Shown here: in pieces, positions 54,422 through 60,864 of the stretch | Position numbering within the stretch: position 1 is the stretch's first letter | Layout of the letters: each line of letters opens with the position of its first letter | Assembly: GCA_012103455.1 (NCBI GenBank) | Contig: WLWT01000001.1 | Span: forward strand, 2,731,288-2,795,287 | DNA: 64,000 nt | Reading direction: 5' to 3' | Source: Gammaproteobacteria bacterium | Lineage (GTDB): Bacteria > Pseudomonadota > Gammaproteobacteria > HK1 | Position numbers and translations under genes: made by a program | Notes under the pieces: generated by a model | Seen by the model: only the letters and a program-made list of their open reading frames with translations | What the model was told of the DNA's origin: nothing | The model's database searches: none

Positions 54422-55753
54422 GGCTCTTCCCTTCTTTAAGTGGGTGGTTTAGCATAATCTAAAACACTCAATGCAAAGATGCATCCATGCGCGACAAGAA
54501 ACTCTATTCTCAAATACTGGGTATTGAAACACCCTGGTTCGTGTCTGATGTCGAGCTGTCCCTTCAGGCGCAACAGGTTAAAGTCTTTATTGAGCACACT
54601 GGCAAAAAAGGCTGCCAATGCCGTGTTTGCGCTAAGCCCTGTCCGGGTTACGACCACATTATCCAGAAGTGGCGGCATTGGGATACCTGTCAGTTCCAAA
54701 CTATTCTTGTTGCCCGTGTTCCCCGTGTCCAATGCCCTGAAACACAAGGTGTTGGCCATTGACGTTCCTTGGGCTGATCAGGCTCCCGATACACAGCCCT
54801 GTTCGAAGCCTTGGTCATTGACTGGCTCAAAGAGGCAACAACCAAGGCTGTTGCACGACCAATGAAGCTTAGCTGGAACGCCATTGATGGTATTGGGCAA
54901 CGTGCCGTGAACAAGAGGTCTTGCTCGCAGGGATGCCCAACCTCCAAAACGACTAGCTGTCGATGAGACCTCTTTTCAAAAGCACCCCGAATACGTCACA
55001 GTAGTGACTGACCACGATAAAGGCGTCGTTACCCATGTCGCTGATGAGCGTAAGAGCGACAGCCTCAATGAGTATTTTGATACGTTGGCGGATGACGCCA
55101 AAAAAGGTATCGAATGTGTGACGATGGATAGGTCCAAGGCTTATATCAAGTCAGTCAGGCAAACTATTCCGCAGGCAGACCGGAAGATAGCATTTGATAA
55201 ATTCCCTATTGCTCAGTCCCTGGGTAAAGCGGTCAATAAGGTTCGCATGGAAGAGAATAAAACCCTTATAAGCAAGGGTGTAGAGTGGCTGAAGGGAACT
55301 CGTTACAACGGGCTGACAAACCCTGAGAACCTGTCTAAAGAGCAGTGGGATAACTTTGAACCACTGAGACACTGAACGCTTAAAACAGCTCGCGCCTGGG
55401 CTATTCGTGAACTGGCGATGAGCTTATGGGATTACCCATCCACAGCTTGGGCAATCAAAGCCTGGAAGAAGTGGTTGAGCCTGGGCTCAGCGATGTCGCC
55501 TAGAACCCATCAAAGAAGTTGCCAGAACGATTAAAGAGCATTTGTGGGGCATCGTCAACGCTATTGTTCTTAAGGCCAACAATGGACGAGCAGAAGGCAT
55601 TAACAGCACGATCCAAAGTTTGAAGAATCGAGCGTGTGGTTTCAGAAATCGTGAACGATATAAGGCAGCGATCTACTTTCATTTGGGTGGGTTGGATTTA
55701 TATCCCACTGGCATACATCGCTGAAAACCGCCCACTTAAAGAAGGGAAGAGCC
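54422..55753 (+). mobile_element. Decayed ISL3-family insertion sequence
   Basis: Inverted terminal repeats of about 29 bp with one mismatch: GGCTCTTCCCTTCTTTAAGT at 54422 and its complement ending at 55753. Inside is a fragmented ISL3 transposase: QVKVFIEHTGKKGCQCRVC (zinc finger), then AVDETSFQKHPEYVTVVTDH (first DDE Asp region, 54958-55010), VTMDRSKAYIKSV, FDKFPIAQSLGKAVNKVR, and NNGRAEGINSTIQSLKNRA near 55580. At least three frameshifts and stops separate the pieces. Target duplication is not perfect (CAAATTCT against CCAATTCA). Confidence 0.85.
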
Positions 55754-55784
55754 TCCAATTCAGACAAGAGCCTATTTGAGTCGC

Positions 55785-56096
55785 TCATAGGTTCCCTCTT
55801 CTTCGTTCGAGTTCCCTAGCTGTTCTAATATCTTGCTTCGTAGCAGGGCGGGTAACCTCTTTATCGAGATTTGTTTTCTCATTCGGGCCAACATTTATCG
55901 ATCTAGTTTGAACATGGGGAGTTGGTATGCTCGTCTGAGTTGCTTTATCAAAATGGGTTTGCCCTACTAAATCAATGTGACCTTTAGTTCCAGGCGTGCT
56001 AAATGGAACACTGTTCTTTCCGAGTTGCTGTTGTAGCTCACCAGCCACCTCGTTAACATTCTTCCCTACACTCTTTGAGGGAGTACGCTCTCAATA
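55785..56096 (-). pseudogene. Polymorphic toxin C-terminal fragment (type 24-like)
   Basis: The open frame on the minus strand begins near 56096, at the edge of the primase-like fragment, with ERTPSKSVGKNVNEVAGELQ and runs through GTKGHIDLVGQTHFDK and IPTPHVQTRSINVGP to RTARELERRRGNL. The GHIDL, HFDK and PTPHV pattern recalls the Ntox24-type toxin domain found at the C-terminus of Rhs or CdiA-like proteins. No start codon or delivery domain is left, and an ISL3 element ends 31 bp further on. No immunity gene is adjacent. The toxin type is assigned by memory of the motif. Confidence 0.5.
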
Positions 56097-56126
56097 TGAT
56101 GTATTTAATCAGCTCAATCAAATCCA

Positions 56127-56348
56127 TCAGGCACCCAGGCAATGCCACAGGTTTTTGTCCGGGCTGATGGCCAGACTTGGTTCCTTGTCGTCGTGGAACG
56201 GGCACAACCCCAGGTAGTCCTTGCCGTGCTGCTTCAGATTGATGCCCGAGGGCTCCACCAGACGCACCCAAGCTACTTCGCGTTTCAGGCGGTCGAGTTC
56301 TGTGTCTGGGGTGCGGGCCATAGGCGTTTTCCTCAAAAAACTTGTCAA
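56127..56348 (-). pseudogene. Truncated CHC2 zinc-finger primase fragment
   Basis: A frame of 73 residues encodes ELDRLKREVAWVRLVE, then DYLGLCPFHDDKEPSL and LWHCLGA, the CHC2 zinc finger of phage/plasmid primases. It parallels the start of the primase gene at 63716 (about 200 bp of similar DNA) but stops at GCCTGA where the complete copy continues CDEGGDV. One Cys ligand is therefore missing. The duplicate shows that a second, related element once lay here. Confidence 0.75.
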
Positions 56349-56421
56349 TAGTCTCTACAGTGCATATCATGATAGACACTTTACTTAGTTTCTGGCAAGG
56401 CATATTTATGAGGGCCATACA

Positions 56422-56823
56422 ATGGCCAACCAAGCTCATCACTGGATTCAAGGTCTGGATATGTCCGTCTTCGCCGAACGCCTGCGCTTGCTCAGGCAAG
56501 CCCGCAACATCACACAAGCCCGGTTAGCTGAGCTGCTAGAAGTCAGCCCACGGGTCTATAACCGTTGGGAGAAAGGCGGCAATGTGCCGCATTTCGATAC
56601 CATCGTGAAGATTGCCGACATTCTCCAGGTTGCTCTGGATGAGCTGGCCGGACGGCAGGAACCCTCACAAGACTTGAAGATCAGGAACTACCAGCTACGC
56701 CAGCTTTGCCAGCAGTGCGACAATTTGCCGGATGAAGACCAGCAGGCACTAATTGTCATAATAGACAGTTTGGTGAAGAAATCAGATGTGACAAGGGTCA
56801 TCGGCAAGTTGGCACACGGCTAA
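56422..56823 (+). CDS. XRE-family helix-turn-helix regulator
   Basis: A 133-residue protein with a Cro/CI-type HTH (FAERLRLLRQARNITQARLAEL, then SPRVYNRWEKGG) and a C-terminal helical region (about 60 residues). ATG 56422 has GAGGG 9 nt upstream; ATG 56461 begins the conserved HTH. The gene at 63801 shows the same arrangement of a short N-terminal extension before the HTH. It precedes an antitoxin-toxin pair by 23 bp and may regulate it or the mobile element. Divergent from the truncated primase fragment, just as the 63801 gene is divergent from the complete primase. Confidence 0.82.
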   Translation: MANQAHHWIQGLDMSVFAERLRLLRQARNITQARLAELLEVSPRVYNRWEKGGNVPHFDTIVKIADILQVALDELAGRQEPSQDLKIRNYQLRQLCQQCDNLPDEDQQALIVIIDSLVKKSDVTRVIGKLAHG

Positions 56824-56846
56824 CCGATTACAGCGAGGAACTCAGC

Positions 56847-57026
56847 ATGCATGCCGCTAAACAAGAAGCGCTCAACGTCATCAACCAACTGCCGGAAAAT
56901 ACCGACATGGATGAGATCATGTACCGGCTCTATGTGCTCGATAAGATCAGGAAGGGTCAGGAGGCCGTGGAACAGGGCCAGACCCTCACCAGTGAGGAAC
57001 TAAAGCGGGAAATTGATTCATGGTGA
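56847..57026 (+). CDS. Antitoxin of a RelE/ParE-type module
   Basis: A 59-residue protein starting HAAKQEALNVINQLPENTDM, with MDEIMYRLYVLDKIRKGQEA and TLTSEELKREIDSW. This is the small helical antitoxin that accompanies RelE/ParE toxins in many proteobacteria. GCGAGGAACTC provides a ribosome site. Stop TGA (57024-57026) overlaps the toxin start at 57020. Confidence 0.78.
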   Translation: MHAAKQEALNVINQLPENTDMDEIMYRLYVLDKIRKGQEAVEQGQTLTSEELKREIDSW

Positions 57027-57313
57027 TCTGGTCGCAACCGGCCAGGGCCGATCTGCGTTCCATCCATGATTTTATCGCTCACGATTCCCGCTTCTATGCC
57101 AAGAAGGTTGCCCAGGATATCCGCGAGAAGACCGATATTCTGGAGCAGCTACCCAGGACCGGCAGGAAAGTGCCAGAACTCAATGAGGATGCGGTCAGGG
57201 AGTTGTCGCTCTACTCCTACCGGATCATCTATGAAATCAAGGAACAAGGGATATTCGTGTTAGCCGTGGTGCATAAACGACGGGATTTGAAGGCTGAGGA
57301 AATTGAGCGGTAG
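57020..57313 (+). CDS. RelE/ParE-family toxin
   Basis: A 97-residue toxin with the ParE/RelE fold: VIWSQPARADLRSIHDFIA at the N-terminus, ILEQLPRTGRKVPELNEDAV in the middle and YRIIYEIKEQGIFVLAVVHK near the end. This is closest to ParE-type proteins, which target gyrase, although RelE-type mRNA cleavage cannot be excluded. Translationally coupled to the antitoxin upstream. Confidence 0.88.
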   Translation: MVIWSQPARADLRSIHDFIAHDSRFYAKKVAQDIREKTDILEQLPRTGRKVPELNEDAVRELSLYSYRIIYEIKEQGIFVLAVVHKRRDLKAEEIER

Positions 57314-57355
57314 CTTGTTCCGAGTGAATCCTCAGTCACTACTCAGCTTGAGAAC

Positions 57356-57841
57356 TTAAGCAATAGGAAATTTGAAATTATCGCCATCTGCTGTCCTGCC
57401 GACAATTACACTCCCACTAATACGATATGTCTCTATTGTGTCAGAACACATATTCATCCACATTTGGTCTCCATCGCCAGATAAACCGATAAACCCTGTC
57501 TCATCTTGGACAATTATCCCTTCTCGTTCAGATGCAACAAACTCATGGAATACCGTCGGAACTCTGTATTTGAAAACGAGATTCCCTGTGGCTACCTCAT
57601 ACCCTGCCACTGTATCGGTAATGCCAACATAGACCATACGGTTGTGTAGAAGAACTTCTGGCAATAAACCAACATCCGCGAAACCAATGGGTATGCAAAT
57701 ACCTTCTTCCTTAAGCCTTAGATACCCCCAAGTATTTGCTTCATCTGTGATTAACTCATCAAAAACACCGCATTCACTGGAATCTAATCGAGCTTGCATA
57801 TCACTCTTAGAATCGCATTGAACCCAAAACTCTCTATCCAT
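57356..57841 (-). CDS. Hypothetical protein, candidate immunity protein
   Basis: A 161-residue acidic soluble protein without recognised domain. Beta-strand rich (VYVGITDTVAGYEVATGNLV, GIIVQDETGFIGLSGDGD), resembling repeat-blade or Imm-like folds. It lies 4 bp after a putative secreted toxin gene on the same strand, the standard order for toxin and immunity genes. Role inferred from position alone. Confidence 0.55.
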   Translation of the reverse strand: MDREFWVQCDSKSDMQARLDSSECGVFDELITDEANTWGYLRLKEEGICIPIGFADVGLLPEVLLHNRMVYVGITDTVAGYEVATGNLVFKYRVPTVFHEFVASEREGIIVQDETGFIGLSGDGDQMWMNMCSDTIETYRISGSVIVGRTADGDNFKFPIA

Positions 57842-57845
57842 GAGC

Positions 57846-58376
57846 TTACTTCGCCATGATAGTAATCACTTTTCCAGCCTCTTCGACAAACTGGATTTTC
57901 GATCCAGTCCCAGTAACTCCTGGCAGGAAAAATTCCCTCAGATTTCTACCCGGAACATTTGAGCCACCAGGAACAATCGAGGAAGAGTCATTAAATGCAT
58001 CATTAAATCTTCGAGTAACCTCAGCACGATTTTGAGGCGTATCAGCAATACTAATTCTGTCGACATTGCCACGAGCACGCTGGGTGTTTTTAGCATTCGC
58101 TTGATTGATATTTTTATTGAAAAGGAAATCTAACTTTCGGTTATTTTTGCCGAAGTTCAATCCCCTCTTTGAGGCAACAGGGGAGTCCGGCGGCCCCGTC
58201 GTACTACGTGCCGATTTTCCCTGCTGCGTCAGCCAGTTAACAACGCCATCGGCCTGATGCCCCATCCACAGTAAATTTTGATCGGCCGATGCGACTTTGG
58301 CGCTAACCACGCCGTTGGTCCCCAGGGCCAGCAGCGCGCTCAGTACAAGGTGGATGATGATCTTTGACAGTTGCAT
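57846..58376 (-). CDS. Secreted protein with polymorphic-toxin-like C-terminus
   Basis: A 176-residue protein with a Sec signal peptide (IIIHLVLSALLALGTNGVVSA), a short linker, and a C-terminal region (NRKLDFLFNKNINQANAKNT, then RGNVDRISIADTPQNRAEV and FFLPGVTGTGSKIQFVEEAG). This region resembles C-terminal toxin domains attached to CdiA, MafB or Rhs-like proteins, which are recognised by RxxDxLF and RxN-type motifs rather than by a known catalytic triad. Here the delivery domains are missing and the toxin has its own signal. A short immunity candidate follows. Activity unknown. Confidence 0.6.
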   Translation of the reverse strand: MQLSKIIIHLVLSALLALGTNGVVSAKVASADQNLLWMGHQADGVVNWLTQQGKSARSTTGPPDSPVASKRGLNFGKNNRKLDFLFNKNINQANAKNTQRARGNVDRISIADTPQNRAEVTRRFNDAFNDSSSIVPGGSNVPGRNLREFFLPGVTGTGSKIQFVEEAGKVITIMAK

Positions 58377-58491
58377 GGGTGGGATTGTATCGGGAGGTTC
58401 GCCGGTTACCGAGGGGTTTGCTTCTTTTAGCCGCTCTTCGCCGGTACGCGGTCGCCGCTAGAAGGCCGGGGATTGCCCCCGGCCTTGAGGG

Positions 58492-58725
58492 TTACCGGTA
58501 CTGTTTCCAGTATGGATAGCCGACCCGCTCGTAGTATTCGCGGGCCTTCATTCGCTCGTCCGAGCCGTTACTGCCGTAGCCGTCGTCCCTGGGATTGCTG
58601 GCCCAGTTCATGATTTTGGCCAAGTCGGCGATGAAGCCCCGGATGACCGTTTTCGGCTCCACTCCATCGGCTTCACACAGCTCGATGAACTCATCTGGCA
58701 AGTCGATGACGATACGCTGGCTCAT
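58492..58725 (-). CDS. Hypothetical protein, 77 residues, mobile-element associated
   Basis: Starts SQRIVIDLPDEFIELCEADG, reminiscent of an N-terminal strand and helix of ribbon-helix-helix regulators, followed by VIRGFIADLAKIMNWASNPR and a polar C-terminus (ARE YYERVGYPYWKQYR). A good ribosome site (AGAGGAGCAAAC) lies upstream of ATG 58725. It sits beside the palindromic tract and the integrase. No further function can be read. Confidence 0.65.
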   Translation of the reverse strand: MSQRIVIDLPDEFIELCEADGVEPKTVIRGFIADLAKIMNWASNPRDDGYGSNGSDERMKAREYYERVGYPYWKQYR

Positions 58726-58770
58726 GGTGTTTGCTCCTCTGGCTGGTGACAGCCCAGAAGGACTTTCTGG

Positions 58771-58889
58771 ACATGCGCCCCAACCGGCGCCGCGCGCAGG
58801 GCCGTCAAGGCTGCGTAGTGAGGCACGAACGAAGCACCCGCAGGGCTTGGCCTTGACGGTTCGAGCACGGTGCTAACTTGCCCGCATGT
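58771..58889. repeat. Large imperfect palindrome 1 (about 119 bp)
   Basis: Outer arms ACATGCG (58771-58777) and CGCATGT (58883-58889), inner arms CCGTCAAGGCTGCG (58802-58815) against CGCA (58839-58842) and GCCTTGACGG (58850-58859). The flanks outside the outer arms match in about 10 of 13 positions. Non-coding; probably folds as a long hairpin in single-stranded DNA or RNA. Confidence 0.7.
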
Positions 58890-59016
58890 GCAGGAAGTTC
58901 TTTTCCACTAAGCTACAGGATTGAGGGAGGGCAGCGACAGGCGCAGCGAAGGACGCGAGAAACGAACGGCCGCAGCCGACTGGCGCTGACCGGGGCGGGC
59001 GGGCATTTCAATCAAT

Positions 59017-59057
59017 CGGCTTTGACTGGAGCACGTCAGCGGCGCAAGACAAAGCCG
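59017..59057. repeat. Inverted repeat CGGCTTTG / CAAAGCCG
   Basis: A perfect 8-bp arm pair (CGGCTTTG at 59017-59024, CAAAGCCG at about 59050-59057) encloses CACGTCAGCGGCGC. The left neighbour GCGCTGAC (about 58983-58990) can pair with GTCAGCG inside the loop, giving a competing structure. Part of the palindrome tract. Confidence 0.5.
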
Positions 59058-59114
59058 ACGCGCCGTAGGGAACGGCGCCCCTTATCGGGCACGGATAGCC
59101 CAGCGGCCATTTAC

Positions 59115-59217
59115 ACATAACGCTGATTATGCGGCGCAGCGGACAATAGCGAAGTTGCGCCGACTGAGGAACGAAGGAGAGTGCAACTTTGATACTGCGC
59201 ATAATCGCGCGTTATGT
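59115..59217. repeat. Large imperfect palindrome 2 (103 bp), attC-like
   Basis: Left arm ACATAACGCTGATTATGCGG and right arm CGCATAATCGCGCGTTATGT pair with two small bulges; the inner arms AAGTTGC (59152-59158) and GCAACTT close a central loop. AAC and GTT at the tips and the asymmetrical bulges recall integron attC sites, but the 7-bp core does not fit the RYYYAAC/GTTRRRY consensus. Flanking GCGGCC/GGCCGC extends the symmetry. Confidence 0.6.
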
Positions 59218-59429
59218 TATTTGGCCGCACAAAGCCCCCTTTTAGGGGGATGGGGGGTATCAAGCGCAGCCACAGTAAGGCGGCAACCTTTCTGTGGCGA
59301 AGCGAACCAACACCCAGCTTGAGCGATAGCTGAAGCTGACAACCGCGAGCCAGGGACGGCGAGCGTGTCGAACGGAGCCACTGACCTTGAACGAAGTCGG
59401 CCAGGGATTGGCCGTCCCAGCTTGGCGCG

Positions 59430-59505
59430 GCGCTTGTCCGAACTGCAAGAAGTGTGACTTGCGCCAGGGATTGGCGGCGCACTTCTTGCCGGACGTTGCA
59501 AGCGC
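59430..59505. repeat. Large imperfect palindrome 3 (76 bp)
   Basis: Outer arms GCGCTTG (59430-59436) and CAAGCGC (59499-59505), TCCG against CGGA, inner arms GCAAGAAGTG (59445-59454) and CACTTCTTGC (59480-59489) perfect over 10 bp. It lies 55 bp from the 3' end of the integrase gene. Same two-box design as palindromes 1 and 2 with a different sequence. Confidence 0.65.
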
Positions 59506-59559
59506 CGTGACAAGCGGTCCGAGGGGCACGGACTGTCCGACGGGTCGCGGCGTCCGGGT

Positions 59560-60654
59560 TCACCCCTGCGGCTCCGGATCTGCCTCAGATTCAGCAGCTA
59601 AAGTGGATAACAGCTCGTCGGCTTGCTCTTCATTTTCGCCTTGTTCTGCATTATCGGCTGGGCGCTTGTCTTGCTGTTTCTCCAGTCTTGCCGGATGCGT
59701 GGCCGTGTGGATCTCTTGCAACTGTCGGATGGATACCTGGGTGTAAATTTGCGTGGTGCTGACATCCGCATGACCGAGCATTTCCTGGATAAAATGGATG
59801 TCCGCGCCGTGCTCCAGCATCAGGGTCGCCATCGTGTGCCGGAACAGGTGGCGAGCGCCGGTCTTGCCGATCCCGGCAGACTGCACGTAGTTTCTGACCA
59901 GTTGCGTGAGTCGGTTCGGGGTAAAGGGTTCGCTCAGGTTGGTCAGATACAGCACACCGTCATCGATACCGGCCACCAGTTCCGGGCGTACTTCGGCCAG
60001 ATACTTGTCGATCCAGGCCAACGCTCTATCGCCTATCGGGATCATGCGATCTTTCTTACCCTTTCCCTGGCGGATCATGACCGTGCCGCGATCCACGTCG
60101 ATGTCGTAGAGCTTGAGGCCGATCAGCTCCATGCGTCTCATGCCGGTGGAGTACAAGGTCTCCAGCATGGCCCGGTCACGGATGCCCAAGGCATCATTGG
60201 TGTCGGTCTGGTTCAGTACCGTCTCGGCTTCAGCCTGGGTCAGCACATGCTTGGGCAGACGCTTTTCCAGTCTTGGTAGATCGAGTTCCGATGCCGGGTT
60301 GTAGAGGATGTGGTTCTGCCGGGTCAGCCATTTGAACCAGGCCCGCACCGGCACCAGGTGACTGTGCTGGTTGCGGAAGCTTAGGGGTTCACCGTCCTTC
60401 TTTCTGTGCAGATACAGATGGCGCTGATAGCGCTCCAGGATCGGCTTGATGATTTCGTTGGGACGCTTCAGGCTGCGTTCGTCGCACCAGACGATGAACA
60501 CGCCGGGGTAATGCTCACGGCCCTTGATGGTGGCTTTGCTGTAGTTATTGATTTGCAGCCAGTCGAGGTAGCGGTTCAGGTAGGCCGCCATGCCGTCCGG
60601 GTCGTTGGGATCGCCGATGACCGGCTTGGGCAATATCGCGCCTTTCCTGGGCAT
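59560..60654 (-). CDS. Tyrosine recombinase/integrase
   Basis: A 364-residue site-specific recombinase. An N-terminal SAM-like domain (YLDWLQINNYSKATIKGREH) binds DNA; the catalytic domain shows Arg in TGMRRMEL, Lys in QGKGKKDRMIP, HxxR in HLFRHTMATLM, His in LGHADVSTT and the nucleophile Tyr in IYTQVSIRQL. A Glu-rich tail of about 40 residues follows. It resembles XerC/D-type integrases of integrative elements more than integron integrases, lacking the IntI-specific insertion. ATG 60654 lies 3 bp after the stop of a small upstream gene, so it is the last gene of the primase operon. Confidence 0.92.
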   Translation of the reverse strand: MPRKGAILPKPVIGDPNDPDGMAAYLNRYLDWLQINNYSKATIKGREHYPGVFIVWCDERSLKRPNEIIKPILERYQRHLYLHRKKDGEPLSFRNQHSHLVPVRAWFKWLTRQNHILYNPASELDLPRLEKRLPKHVLTQAEAETVLNQTDTNDALGIRDRAMLETLYSTGMRRMELIGLKLYDIDVDRGTVMIRQGKGKKDRMIPIGDRALAWIDKYLAEVRPELVAGIDDGVLYLTNLSEPFTPNRLTQLVRNYVQSAGIGKTGARHLFRHTMATLMLEHGADIHFIQEMLGHADVSTTQIYTQVSIRQLQEIHTATHPARLEKQQDKRPADNAEQGENEEQADELLSTLAAESEADPEPQG

Positions 60655-60657
60655 GGA

Positions 60658-60864
60658 CTATGCCTCTTGAGCGGCTAAAGGCGTGACGGTCTGTGGGTCA
60701 CTATGACTACGATATGACGCACTGTTATTTTTGGGCTTAAACGTGCGTTTTTGTGGTTTTTTCTCCGCTTTCTCCGAAGTCCCCGCTGTGGCTGACTTTG
60801 CGGCGTTTTTCTTACCCTGACTGACCCCTGACCGGGGGCTGACCAGACCCTGACCGCTGCCCAT
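60658..60864 (-). CDS. Small basic protein between primase and integrase genes
   Basis: A 68-residue, Lys/Ser-rich product (KKNAAKSATAGTSEKAEKKP, then QKRTFKPKNNSASY) ending TPLAAQEA, overlapping the 3' end of the primase frame by about 50 bp and stopping 3 bp before the integrase start. Either a genuine small DNA-binding gene or the frameshifted tail of the primase protein; the absence of a strong ribosome site leaves both possible. Confidence 0.4.
   Translation of the reverse strand: MGSGQGLVSPRSGVSQGKKNAAKSATAGTSEKAEKKPQKRTFKPKNNSASYRSHSDPQTVTPLAAQEA

Noticed and set aside
59115..59217. Calling palindrome 2 a genuine integron attC site
   Set aside because: The tips ACATAAC/GTTATGT do not fit RYYYAAC/GTTRRRY, no cassette gene is bounded by such sites, and the nearby recombinase lacks integron-integrase features.
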